From NCBI GenBank assembly GCA_029553165.1, contig JAKPCT010000069.1, positions 1 through 43,409 on the forward strand: a stretch of 43,409 nucleotides of DNA. The letters are read 5' to 3'. The translations under genes and the position numbers were made by a program. The notes beneath the pieces were generated by a model, which worked only from the letters and a program-made list of their open reading frames with translations, ran no database searches and had not been told where the DNA came from. Source of the stretch: Bacillota bacterium (GTDB lineage: Bacteria; Bacillota; UBA4882; UBA8346). Each line of letters starts with the position of its first letter. Position 1 is the first letter of the stretch. This document shows, piece by piece, positions 1-7,870 of the stretch.

Positions 1-39
1 CAAAAGTTCCTCGGTTATTGTAATATTAAACTGAGCCAT
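1..39 (-). CDS. IS256/mutator-type transposase, N-terminus only (cut by window edge)
   Basis: Reading leftward from an ATG at 39, thirteen codons give MAQFNITITEELL before the window ends. A strong GAGGAGG ribosome site lies 6-7 bases upstream. The MAQFNIT...ELL opening is how I remember many IS256-family (mutator) transposases of Bacillota starting, so an insertion sequence probably runs off the left edge. The DDE catalytic residues would lie outside the window. The family call rests on 13 residues plus the end-like sequence upstream and is tentative; that a gene starts here is more certain. Confidence 0.5.
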   Translation of the reverse strand, partial: MAQFNITITEELL

Positions 40-94
40 GGTTCATCCTCCTCGGTTTGGTATTTGTTGGGCAACTTATATTTTAACCGAGGTG

Positions 95-130
95 TGAGCT
101 TTGGCTCAACTTCTTTTTACACCATTATAT
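95..130 (-). repeat. Possible terminal inverted repeat of the IS256-like element
   Basis: About 60-90 bases upstream of the transposase start, the minus strand reads ATGGTGTAAAAAGAAG. IS256-family ends often contain a TGTGTAAAA-like core, so this may be the right-hand end of the element. The other end and any target duplication are outside the window. Confidence 0.3.
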
Positions 131-250
131 AGACTTAATCCTTATTCTCTTTAGCCTCAAATATCTCCCTAATAAGCATATCATCATTTTTAATCGAACG
201 CTAATATCAATGCTCATAAATTTGAAAATATTATCTTTCAGGCCGAGTTA

Positions 251-288
251 ATAAAAAAATCTCAATTGTAAGTTTGCATACAACTGAG
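251..288 (-). terminator. Rho-independent terminator of the immunity-like gene
   Basis: The arms 261-270 and 279-288 form a 10-bp stem with one G-U pair and an 8-base loop. On the minus strand it is followed by a run of seven T. It lies about 50 bases past the stop of the gene ending at 335. Confidence 0.8.
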
Positions 289-334
289 ATCCTTAAAGTC
301 AGGGTTCTGGTAAATTCAAAAACCGTCCCCGATT

Positions 335-1429
335 TTACTTCAAATATTCTTCCTTTAACCAGTCAATAAAATGGAGTTTATTGACTTTTTGAAAACGTTG
401 CAGATAAATTAAGAGGATCAAAAAGTCCTTAACGCTGTCGGCAATCACCAGTTTTTCATCTTCATCGCGGCCAAAGTTGATAATTTGACCTGATTTTCCT
501 TTTGGGCCAGGTTTAAGGTCAATACCGATGAAATTGCCGCCAAAATCTTTAATAAATGGAATCCACCCTTCGTTGATATATTCTTCTCTGACAGCTCCTT
601 CTGGGTAAGAGATACAACCACGGCTTAACAGCCGGATTCCTCCTTCACCCTCATCATCAATAAGCTCTTTATTATCGTTCAATTCACCAACTACCTCTTC
701 GAACGGTATGAAAAAAAGCCCAAAGAAGATTCCGCTATTTTCGTTATCGTCTTCACTAATATCGATATCGTTTTCACCATCATTAATCAGATATATTTCC
801 TTCAAATCATCGGGAAATTTATAGCCGGTAACTCTTTCAAATTCATCAAACACAGGTTCCTGACAACCTTGATTGAGATTCGCATAGTAATCAGGTTCAT
901 TCTCTCGGATCCACCCACAATACATTTCCCATAAATCACGGACTGATTTCGAAGTTAATTCTTTCCTGAGTTGCTGATATTCGGCCGAACATTCTTGATG
1001 GTATTCTTTATCACGCTCGACTGATTTATAATTGGGGTCTTTAATATATCGCATCGTATCATCAGAAATAGGGAGGCCAAAATATTTATTCTGATAAACT
1101 TCCCAGCGTTCATCATCATACAAATATGAATATTCATCACAATAAAAATCAAGTTGTTGATTACCGTCTGAATCGATAACCATGACAAATTCTTTCCAAT
1201 TGTTATCATGTTCCTGATACTCATACCACAGTTCCGCAATAAGATCACAGAGTTGTAGGTCTTCCTCATCAGTAAGGATTTCATCCGTATCATTCAATCC
1301 ACGAACAGAATACCCCATTGAATTCTTCGTCATACTCACCATAAGCATCAGCTTCTCCCAATCCGGATTAAATCTTTGTTGCAGAAAATTGATGATCTTT
1401 TGCATTTTTTGTTCCATTACCGGTTCCAA
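335..1429 (-). CDS. Two-domain immunity-like protein: YezG-like N-terminus plus SMI1/KNR4 (SUKH) C-terminus
   Basis: A predicted soluble, acidic protein of 364 residues. The N-terminal third (pattern W-K-E-F..., then a segment like YLYDDERWEVYQNKYFG) resembles YezG/DUF600 immunity proteins, which neutralise LXG or WapA-type toxins. The C-terminal half, from about residue 190, has SMI1/KNR4 features: VFDEFERVTGYKFPDDLKEIY, an acidic turn, then a W-IPF--FGGN-IGIDL core and a DF-FLL tail. SUKH proteins are also common toxin antidotes. The start is set at a TTG (1427-1429), which has GGAGGG six bases upstream; the longer frame and the ATG at 1417 have no properly spaced site. It is monocistronic, with its own promoter and terminator. 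No toxin gene is adjacent; only an IS end lies downstream. It could be an orphan immunity gene. Confidence 0.72.
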   Translation of the reverse strand: MEPVMEQKMQKIINFLQQRFNPDWEKLMLMVSMTKNSMGYSVRGLNDTDEILTDEEDLQLCDLIAELWYEYQEHDNNWKEFVMVIDSDGNQQLDFYCDEYSYLYDDERWEVYQNKYFGLPISDDTMRYIKDPNYKSVERDKEYHQECSAEYQQLRKELTSKSVRDLWEMYCGWIRENEPDYYANLNQGCQEPVFDEFERVTGYKFPDDLKEIYLINDGENDIDISEDDNENSGIFFGLFFIPFEEVVGELNDNKELIDDEGEGGIRLLSRGCISYPEGAVREEYINEGWIPFIKDFGGNFIGIDLKPGPKGKSGQIINFGRDEDEKLVIADSVKDFLILLIYLQRFQKVNKLHFIDWLKEEYLK

Positions 1430-1600
1430 ATTAATCCCTCCAATTTGATTATGACACATTCCGTTTTTTTCTTTTACTAAATGAAAAAATCCAAAAATAC
1501 CCCAACACAATATTTGCTTTTCTTACCAGGCATTAATGTAAAATATCTTTAACAAACAATCATTTTTAAAATTTTTTGTTATTAATATAATAGCAATTTC

Positions 1601-1630
1601 ATTATATCAATTTATCTTTTTTACTGTCAA
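1601..1630 (-). promoter_or_regulatory. Sigma-A promoter for the immunity-like gene
   Basis: On the minus strand TTGACA (1625-1630) and TATAAT (1601-1606) both match consensus, separated by 18 bases. Transcription would start near 1594, giving a leader of about 165 bases before the TTG start at 1429. Confidence 0.8.
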
Positions 1631-1661
1631 CTTAAGCCTCGACAAATTGTCCTTCAAATTG

Positions 1662-1690
1662 AAAAAACCAGCCATTTTAAAGCTGGTTTT
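1662..1690 (-). terminator. Rho-independent terminator of the lipoprotein gene
   Basis: A perfect 9-bp stem, AAAACCAGC (1665-1673) with GCTGGTTTT (1682-1690), has an 8-base loop. On the minus strand it continues into a T-run, about 20 bases past the stop at 1712. Confidence 0.8.
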
Positions 1691-1711
1691 GGATAAATGA
1701 TTGTTATTACT

Positions 1712-2647
1712 TCATTTTTTACTAATCAAATTATTACGGTAGTTCGCTGCTGAATCAGAGAGTTGATAATCGTTATCTGCCAACAGCTTCAGATACTGAG
1801 CCAATTTTTGCATCAATTCACTCTCTTGGTTATTATTGATCGCTTGGCTATATGCTGTTTGCGCGTTTTGATCCATAACCCCGGTTTCACGATTAAACAA
1901 TGGAGTATTATCAGTTCCAAAGAAAATAAAGTAAACATACCGCTCATAAAGCTCTTTCACTTTATCAATCCGTTTTGAGCTCCCATGATTCTTAATAAAT
2001 TTTTCTTGGATCAATGCCCGATTGACAAGATCATCCCATTTGATAAGCAATTCTCCGTCTTTGGCTGGAACCTTTTTTGACTCTACAAGCATGATCTGCA
2101 GGTAATTCTTCATCGCTTCAGTGACTTTAGGCAGATACTTTTGATAAATTTCGTAGTCAATAACCGGAACGTACATTCCTTCATTAATGTCAATCTTGAA
2201 ACCGGCAGCCCGGGTCTCGTTTAACAACTCTTTAATCGCTTCATCCTTAAGGTTATTAACATTTTCCAAATAAAATTCCGGACTGAATACTTGATTGAGT
2301 TTTTCGTTAATCTCACTACTGTTATACTTCTCTTCCAGCCCAACCAAACCTTGTTCCTGGATTGCTTCTAGTTCTTCAATCATCGTTGTTAATTTTTCAG
2401 GAGAGAGATCAGCAACGTTGGCATCAATAAATGCAATAATTTCTCCTATTTGCGGATTCTTACCTAGTAACTGATTAAAATCGGTCACAATTTGAGTTTC
2501 GTCCTTAGTTTCAGGTACAGTCGCCGGAGTTTGAACCAATTTTTCGCTTTCTGGTGAACCACTGTCAAATAAACATCCCGATAAGATACTAATAGATAAT
2601 ATAATTACAGTAAAAAAGAACAATGATGACTTTTTAGAAATTACCAT
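1712..2647 (-). CDS. Predicted lipoprotein of unknown function
   Basis: A 311-residue protein. The first 24 residues form a lysine-containing, hydrophobic signal ending in the lipobox ILSGC, so Cys25 should be lipid-modified and the protein anchored outside the membrane. After a short acidic, Ser/Thr/Pro-rich linker the rest looks entirely helical and charged, with no transmembrane segment and no recognisable catalytic motif. I do not recognise the family. The ATG is preceded by GGGAGGAG at 7 bases. It has its own consensus promoter and its own terminator, so it is expressed alone. Confidence 0.75.
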   Translation of the reverse strand: MVISKKSSLFFFTVIILSISILSGCLFDSGSPESEKLVQTPATVPETKDETQIVTDFNQLLGKNPQIGEIIAFIDANVADLSPEKLTTMIEELEAIQEQGLVGLEEKYNSSEINEKLNQVFSPEFYLENVNNLKDEAIKELLNETRAAGFKIDINEGMYVPVIDYEIYQKYLPKVTEAMKNYLQIMLVESKKVPAKDGELLIKWDDLVNRALIQEKFIKNHGSSKRIDKVKELYERYVYFIFFGTDNTPLFNRETGVMDQNAQTAYSQAINNNQESELMQKLAQYLKLLADNDYQLSDSAANYRNNLISKK

Positions 2648-2755
2648 TAATATTCTCCTCCCAATGATTAAGTTTATGTTTTTAAGCCAAAATAGTTATT
2701 GAATTAACTATGTATCATTAGAGAGGTTTGTTTACATAATATTTTATTATAATTA

Positions 2756-2784
2756 ATATTACATTACTGATTTTAAAGTGTCAA
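2756..2784 (-). promoter_or_regulatory. Sigma-A promoter for the lipoprotein gene
   Basis: On the minus strand TTGACA (2779-2784) and TAATAT (2756-2761) are separated by exactly 17 bases. The start would be near 2750, leaving a leader of about 100 bases. The rest of the gap 2648-2960 holds only this promoter, the leader and the permease terminator. Confidence 0.8.
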
Positions 2785-2910
2785 TTATATAACCTGGTTT
2801 AAATTTTGGAGTTTCAAGAACATTTTTCCAGCTAATTTATTGGATTCAAATAAAGATCTAATCCTATTCGTAGATTAACTGGTATCATGATAATACTTTG
2901 GTACTTTTCA

Positions 2911-2939
2911 AAGAAAAAACACTGGCTTGCACCAGTGTC
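2911..2939 (-). terminator. Terminator of the sugar ABC transporter operon
   Basis: ACACTGG (2919-2925) pairs perfectly with CCAGTGT (2932-2938) around a 6-base loop. The minus strand then reads TTTTTCTTTG. It follows the permease stop at 2961 by about 22 bases. Confidence 0.85.
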
Positions 2940-2960
2940 TTAAAAATTCGCTTACTATTC

Positions 2961-4184
2961 TTATGCCTTTGACTTGTTTTTGGAGAGGACGTCGAATGCT
3001 ACCGCCAAAACAAGGACGAAGCCTTTAATTGTCATCTGCCAGTCACTTCCGACACCCATGATTGACATACCGTTATTGAGTACGCCCATTACCAATGCAC
3101 CGATAATTGCACCAATTACAGTACCGATTCCACCTGAAGCCGATGCGCCTCCGATGAAACAAGCTGCAATAGCATCCATCTCAAAACCATTACCTAAGAG
3201 CGGAAATGCGGAATTGGTCCGGGACGCAAAAGCAACTCCTGCCAAAGAAGCTAAAATGGCCATATTAAAATAAGCAAAGAAAAGTACTTTATTGGTATCA
3301 ATACCCGACAAGCGTGCAGCTTTCTCATTACCGCCCATAGCGTAAAAATAACGTCCGGGAACGGTCTTGGTGGTAAAAAAGTGATAACCAATGATTAAAA
3401 CTCCAAGAATAACCAAGATGATTGGAATACCTCTAAAAGCAGCCAGCCAGTATGCAAATAAATTGAGCGCAAATACTATCAATACCAACTGCGTTATAAA
3501 TAACGGGAATGGAATTACTTCGGTTTCATTTTTCAGCTTTTCAGCTCTCTTCTTGATCTGCGCCAAGATTAGGATTATTGAAAAAATGATCGCTACAACA
3601 ATTGGTGTAACGTTCAGCTGGAAGCCAAAATTGGCAAAGAAATCAGGAATAAAACCGGAACTGATCTTTTGAAATGACTCCGGAAATGGCGAAAGGGTCA
3701 ATCCTTTTAACATGGTGATCGTTAGTCCCCGGAACAACAACATACCTGCCAAAGTTACAATAAACGAAGGAATTCGCAGGTAAGCAATTAAACTGCCTTG
3801 CCAAATACCAATAATAATACCCGTTAATAGTCCAATTAACAACGCTGGGGCTACGCCCATCTTCATATTTATCACAAGATGACCTACAATTGCGGCAACA
3901 AAAGCAGCAATTGCACCAACCGAAAGGTCAATATTACCACCGGTAAGAATACAAAGAATCATTCCAATTGCCAGGATCAGCACATAGCTGTTTTGAAGTA
4001 CCAGATTCGTGACATTCATCGGTTTTAATAAAATGCCACCTGTGGAAATCTGAAAGAAGATGATTATTACTATCAAAGCGATTAACATGGCATATTGCCG
4101 AATATTTTTGCTTAAAATATCATTAATGGTATGCATTCCAGATTGTTTAATTTCATTTTTTGAAACATCTTTAATGGTTTCCAT
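2961..4184 (-). CDS. mmsB: Sugar ABC transporter permease (MmsB/GguB/XylH type)
   Basis: A 407-residue polytopic inner-membrane protein with about ten hydrophobic segments. It carries the branched-chain/ribose-type permease signatures GGNIDLSVGAIAAF near residue 93 and a C-terminal block with GGNEKAARLSGI and FIGGASASGGIGTV-GA--GALVMGVLNNG. The length and large cytoplasmic loop fit the MmsB/GguB/XylH branch, which imports xylose, arabinose or galactose with a ChvE-like binding protein. The start is an ATG whose A overlaps the ATPase stop (TAATG), preceded by AGGAG; the longer in-frame extension would overlap the ATPase gene and is rejected. It is the last gene of the operon. Confidence 0.9.
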   Translation of the reverse strand: METIKDVSKNEIKQSGMHTINDILSKNIRQYAMLIALIVIIIFFQISTGGILLKPMNVTNLVLQNSYVLILAIGMILCILTGGNIDLSVGAIAAFVAAIVGHLVINMKMGVAPALLIGLLTGIIIGIWQGSLIAYLRIPSFIVTLAGMLLFRGLTITMLKGLTLSPFPESFQKISSGFIPDFFANFGFQLNVTPIVVAIIFSIILILAQIKKRAEKLKNETEVIPFPLFITQLVLIVFALNLFAYWLAAFRGIPIILVILGVLIIGYHFFTTKTVPGRYFYAMGGNEKAARLSGIDTNKVLFFAYFNMAILASLAGVAFASRTNSAFPLLGNGFEMDAIAACFIGGASASGGIGTVIGAIIGALVMGVLNNGMSIMGVGSDWQMTIKGFVLVLAVAFDVLSKNKSKA

Positions 4185-5722
4185 TAAATCACACTCCTGT
4201 TGCTTTGCATTATACACCGCATTATACTTTCCTGTGATGCATCTTTTCGGTCTAATTCACCGACGATCCTGCCCTCATTCATTACATATACCCGATCGCA
4301 CATTCCTAATATCTCTGGAAGCTCAGACGAGATAAAGATAATTGATTTACCTTCATTGGCCAGTTGGTTGATAATTGTATAAATCTCATATTTTGCTCCA
4401 ACATCTATCCCTCTGGTAGGTTCGTCTAAGATCAGAATATCCGGCTCAGTAAAGATCCATTTTGCCAATACTACCTTTTGTTGATTGCCCCCGGATAAAT
4501 TGCTGGTCTTCTGAAAAATACTTGATGACTTAATGTTCAATTTCTTACGATATTCAGTTGCCACCCGGTTTTCTTGATTGTCATTGATAACCAGCCTTTT
4601 ACTGATCTTTTTGAGACTTGATAATGAAATATTGTGTTTAATATCGTCAATTAAAATCAATCCTGCCGTCTTACGGTCTTCAGTAACATAAGCCATACCA
4701 TGTTCTATCGCCTGCCGTACGCTATTAATAGTCAATTCCTTACCATCTTTGATAACTTGACCACTAATATTCCTGCCATACATTTTACCGAATAAACTCA
4801 TTGCAAATTCGGTACGTCCTGAACCCATCAATCCGGAGATTCCAACAATCTCTCCCCGATGAACCTTAATATTTACATCCTTAATAACTTGGCGTTCACT
4901 GATCAGCGGATCATAGACGTTCCAATTTTTAACTTCAAAATGTACTTCTCCGATTTTAGGTTCACGTTTCGGAAAACGGTCCACCAATTCCCGTCCAACC
5001 ATCCCTTTAATAATCCGATCTTCGCTGATAGCATCGTCTTTAGTTAAAGTCTCAATGGTTGAACCGTCACGTAAAATAGTAACCGAATCAGCCACCTTTA
5101 AAACTTCATTCAATTTGTGTGAAATAAGAATTGAAGTTATATTATGGCTCTTTAACTCTAATAACAAATTCAATAAATTATCAGAATCCTCTTCATTCAA
5201 TGCTGCTGTTGGCTCATCTAAGATTAATAACTTTACATCCTTGGCTAATGCTTTAGCAATCTCCACTAACTGCTGTTTTCCTACACCAATATCCTTAACT
5301 AAGGTATCCGGTTTTTCCTCCAGATCAACTTTTTGAAGCAGTTTTGCTGCTTCATTGTATGTTTTATCCCAATCAATCACACTTGATTTCGCTCTTTCAT
5401 TTCCTAAGAAAATATTTTCAGCAATCGAAAGGTATGGTATTAAAGCTAACTCCTGGTGAATGATTACAATTCCTTCCTTTTCGCTATCTCTAATACCTCT
5501 AAAGTGACAGTTTTTACCTTGAAATAATATTTCCCCACTGTAAGTACCATGCGGATAGACGCCACTTAATACATTCATTAACGTTGACTTACCGGCCCCA
5601 TTTTCACCGACCAACGCATGAATCTCACCCGACATTACTTTCAAATTCACATTTTCAAGTGCCTTAACACCATCAAACTGCTTTGTAATGTTGATCATTT
5701 CAAGAATAATCATATTATCCAT
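4184..5722 (-). CDS. mmsA: Sugar ABC transporter ATPase (MmsA/GguA/XylG type)
   Basis: A 512-residue protein with two fused ATPase domains, as in the carbohydrate CUT2 class. The first has an intact Walker A (GENGAGKST, about residue 39) and Walker [12 protein letters not shown], but a weak signature. The second has the degenerate Walker [10 protein letters not shown], a canonical signature LSGGNQQK and [15 protein letters not shown]. This asymmetry is normal for CUT2 ATPases. It energises sugar uptake with the overlapping downstream permease. The ATG at 5722 has no clear ribosome site; the second ATG at 5713 has GGATGG five bases upstream, so the start is uncertain by three codons. It follows the binding-protein gene after a hairpin-rich gap of 155 bases. 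Confidence 0.92.
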   Translation of the reverse strand: MDNMIILEMINITKQFDGVKALENVNLKVMSGEIHALVGENGAGKSTLMNVLSGVYPHGTYSGEILFQGKNCHFRGIRDSEKEGIVIIHQELALIPYLSIAENIFLGNERAKSSVIDWDKTYNEAAKLLQKVDLEEKPDTLVKDIGVGKQQLVEIAKALAKDVKLLILDEPTAALNEEDSDNLLNLLLELKSHNITSILISHKLNEVLKVADSVTILRDGSTIETLTKDDAISEDRIIKGMVGRELVDRFPKREPKIGEVHFEVKNWNVYDPLISERQVIKDVNIKVHRGEIVGISGLMGSGRTEFAMSLFGKMYGRNISGQVIKDGKELTINSVRQAIEHGMAYVTEDRKTAGLILIDDIKHNISLSSLKKISKRLVINDNQENRVATEYRKKLNIKSSSIFQKTSNLSGGNQQKVVLAKWIFTEPDILILDEPTRGIDVGAKYEIYTIINQLANEGKSIIFISSELPEILGMCDRVYVMNEGRIVGELDRKDASQESIMRCIMQSNRSVI

Positions 5723-5778
5723 CCGTTAATATTTGCTTCGATATACTTATTCAGGAAATACCGTTTAAAACAGCTAAT

Positions 5779-5818
5779 GCTTTTGAATCTATTTCAGTAT
5801 TGAAATAGATTCAAAAGC
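5779..5818 (-). repeat. Perfect 18-bp stem hairpin between binding-protein and ATPase genes
   Basis: Arms 5779-5796 and 5801-5818 are perfectly complementary over 18 bp around a 4-base loop. No T-run follows on the minus strand, so it is not a typical terminator. It more probably stabilises or punctuates the upstream mRNA segment. Confidence 0.85.
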
Positions 5819-5833
5819 ACATTTAACTTATTG

Positions 5834-5870
5834 ATGGTTAGCAAAATTCATTAAGAATTTTGCTAACCAT
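5834..5870 (-). repeat. Perfect 16-bp stem hairpin just after the binding-protein stop
   Basis: Arms 5834-5849 and 5855-5870 pair perfectly over 16 bp around a 5-base loop, 7 bases past the stop at 5878. There is no T-run. Together with the hairpin at 5779 it could protect the binding-protein mRNA from 3' exonucleases or partly terminate, giving more binding protein than ATPase. Confidence 0.85.
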
Positions 5871-5877
5871 TAGATAC

Positions 5878-6945
5878 TTATTGTAAATCAGATTCTTTGT
5901 AGTAACCGCTATCAATAAGGATCTCTTTGTAGTTATTAGCATCAGCATAAACTGGATCGCAGAGGAATGAAGGAACTGTTTTTACTCCATTATTGTAGGT
6001 TTCGGTATCGTTGATAGGTGCTTCTTCACCTTTCATCAAGGCATCAACCATCTCAACAACTTTTGATGCAAGAGTTCTGGTATCCTTAAAGATAGACATT
6101 GATTGTTGACCGTTGATCATTGCAATTACGTTTGGTTTATCGCAATCTTGACCGGTAATGATTGGATAAGGTTTGGAAGCGGTACCAAAACCGGCATTCT
6201 TAAGCGAAGTAACAATACCAATCGCTAAGCTGTCATTAGGAGAAAGTACAAAATCAAGTTTTTTACCGCCGGCATAATGAGCAGTAATCAGGTTATCCAT
6301 TCTTGCTTGGGCTTTAGCTGAATCCCAACCTTGAATAGCAATTGTGGTAAAATCAGTTTGTTTACTGGTAATAACTAATTTACCGTCATTGATATAAGGT
6401 TGCAAAATGCTCATTGCACCATTGTAGAAGAAGGTAGCATTGTTATCATCAGGAGAACCGGCAAACAATTCTCCGATAAATGGACCATTGCCTTCCTTCA
6501 GACCAAGTTTTTCTTCAATATATCGACCTTGAATAACACCAACTTTAAAGTTATCAAAGGTTGCATAATAGTCAACATCTTCGGTGTTCATGATCAAACG
6601 GTCATAAGCGATAACACGGATATCATTGTCAGCAGCCTTCTTCAGAACATCAGTAAGCGCTGAACCGTCGATTGATGCAATTACCAATACTTTGCAGCCT
6701 TTGGTGATCATATTTTCAAGCTGTTGAATTTGGGTATTAACATCATTATTGGCATATTGCAAGTCAACTTGATAACCTTTTTCCTCAAGTTGTTTTTTCA
6801 TATTGGAACCATCCTGATTCCAGCGTTGTAAAGACTGGGTTGGCATTGCAACTCCAACAAGGATTTTATTAGATGCTTTTTTATTGCATCCTACTAAACT
6901 GAAGATCATAACAAACGCCAGAAGTGAAATGATTATCTTTTTCAT
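5878..6945 (-). CDS. chvE: Periplasmic-type multiple-sugar-binding lipoprotein (ChvE family)
   Basis: A 355-residue substrate-binding protein anchored outside the membrane; Cys20 follows the lipobox SLVGC. It closely resembles ChvE/multiple monosaccharide-binding proteins across its length, including ASIDGSAL, AYDRLIMNTEDVDYYATFDN, ELFAGSPDDNNA-FF-NGAM, LSPNDSLAIGI, ITGQDCDKPNV and IFKDTRTLA. Known relatives bind galactose, arabinose, glucose and xylose; which one is bound here cannot be read off. The ATG has AAGGAG eight bases upstream. It is the first gene of the importer operon and is separated from the ATPase by two strong hairpins, which fits the usual excess of binding protein. Confidence 0.93.
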   Translation of the reverse strand: MKKIIISLLAFVMIFSLVGCNKKASNKILVGVAMPTQSLQRWNQDGSNMKKQLEEKGYQVDLQYANNDVNTQIQQLENMITKGCKVLVIASIDGSALTDVLKKAADNDIRVIAYDRLIMNTEDVDYYATFDNFKVGVIQGRYIEEKLGLKEGNGPFIGELFAGSPDDNNATFFYNGAMSILQPYINDGKLVITSKQTDFTTIAIQGWDSAKAQARMDNLITAHYAGGKKLDFVLSPNDSLAIGIVTSLKNAGFGTASKPYPIITGQDCDKPNVIAMINGQQSMSIFKDTRTLASKVVEMVDALMKGEEAPINDTETYNNGVKTVPSFLCDPVYADANNYKEILIDSGYYKESDLQ

Positions 6946-7313
6946 CGATATTTGCTCCTTTTTTTAAGTCTTTTTGATTTGATTAAAATCAATTAGTGGC
7001 AAAACAATCTTTCAAGATACTTTCAGTTAATTATCACCCCATTTCTGAAATAAATTTGATTTAGAGCCTAAAAAAACTTTACTGCCTTTTAAAACCAAAT
7101 TATTAATACTGTACTATAGATAATTAACTAAAGAAGCCATTAATATGTCGCATTGTGACGCAACGATTTCTACCACTGTAATATTCAAAAAACACTATTT
7201 ATTTATCGGTTAGTATTTAAAAAAACTTTATACTTAATTTATACAATTAACTGATTTTCACCTCAGGATATTATTATAATATTGTAACATCCTCGTTAAA
7301 ATTCTATAGATTT
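6946..7313. other. AT-rich upstream region of the sugar-importer operon
   Basis: No gene is seen in this stretch. It should hold the importer promoter, but no strong -35/-10 pair stands out. Two 11-base inverted copies, AGTTAATTATC (7025-7035) and GATAATTAACT (7119-7129), lie 94 bases apart, and an imperfect palindrome GGATATTA...GTAACATCC sits at 7266-7292. Either could be an operator; neither is proven. Confidence 0.4.
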
Positions 7314-7502
7314 TTAATTATTCCTTCCTGGTTTTTCAAATATTAGATATAAACCCAAAAAAATTTGAGCACCTGTTAGTAATTGGCTCTCCTCATCTAG
7401 CCCCGTTAAAACTTTCTAAGGAGCCAGATCAACTAGCCGGCAGTTCTCATCACCAATTGTAACCACGTCAAAATACACCACTCGCTTCGGTCTTTTTCCC
7501 AT
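7314..7502 (-). pseudogene. Remnant of a PfkB-family sugar kinase (with in-frame stop)
   Basis: An ATG at 7502 with GAGGTG five bases upstream opens a 28-codon frame containing YFDVVTIGD, the usual beginning of ribokinase/fructokinase (PfkB) proteins. A TAG at 7416-7418 stops it. The same frame then stays open for 33 codons with VLTGLDEESQLLTG, which resembles an internal PfkB segment of the form VLPGL-E---LTG. The two pieces lie far apart in intact kinases, so this looks like an internally deleted, decayed gene. It is next to a sugar importer, a natural partner. The homology is judged by eye from short stretches. Confidence 0.45.
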
Positions 7503-7570
7503 TTTAACACCTCAACCATTAAAAATCTTTGTATATAAATATTATATTAATTACAATTTACCCCTTCAAT

Positions 7571-7780
7571 TTATATTCTTTGGTACAACCAATTTGGCAT
7601 TACCTTTAGTAACCAAGCTATCAAACACCAACGTTTGGTAATATAAGCATGTTCTTTCCTAGCTCTAATCACTTGATATATTTGCAATGCTGCTTTTGCC
7701 GGTGGTGCTACCCAAAAAAGTCCTTCTCCTATTGCCATGGCGGTATCAACAAATCCAGGTTTAATGTCGGTAACAGTCAA
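7571..7780 (-). pseudogene. C-terminal fragment of a short-chain dehydrogenase (SDR)
   Basis: About 69 codons match the end of classical short-chain dehydrogenases: VTDIKPGFVDTAMA, then FWVAPPAKAA-QI and an ITKRW tail common in these proteins. The NAD-binding TGxxxGIG and the catalytic YxxxK are absent, and the upstream sequence to the gpsA terminator is too short to hold them. The first codon is a TTG without a ribosome site. It lies beyond the gpsA terminator and is most likely a non-functional remnant. Confidence 0.75.
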
Positions 7781-7812
7781 AGATAATCTTTCTTTTCATA
7801 TAAAATATTATT

Positions 7813-7842
7813 TAAAAAAACAACTTGTAGCTAAACAAGTTG
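7813..7842 (-). terminator. Terminator of the plsY-gpsA transcription unit
   Basis: CAACTTGT (7821-7828) pairs with ACAAGTTG (7835-7842) in a perfect 8-bp stem with a 6-base loop. A run of seven T follows on the minus strand, 29 bases past the gpsA stop. Confidence 0.9.
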
Positions 7843-7870
7843 CCTTAAAAAATTGTTTTCATAACACTTG

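Noticed and set aside
955..1293. Second minus-strand frame inside the immunity-like gene
   Set aside because: Lies entirely within the better-supported gene at 335-1429 in another frame and lacks a ribosome site.
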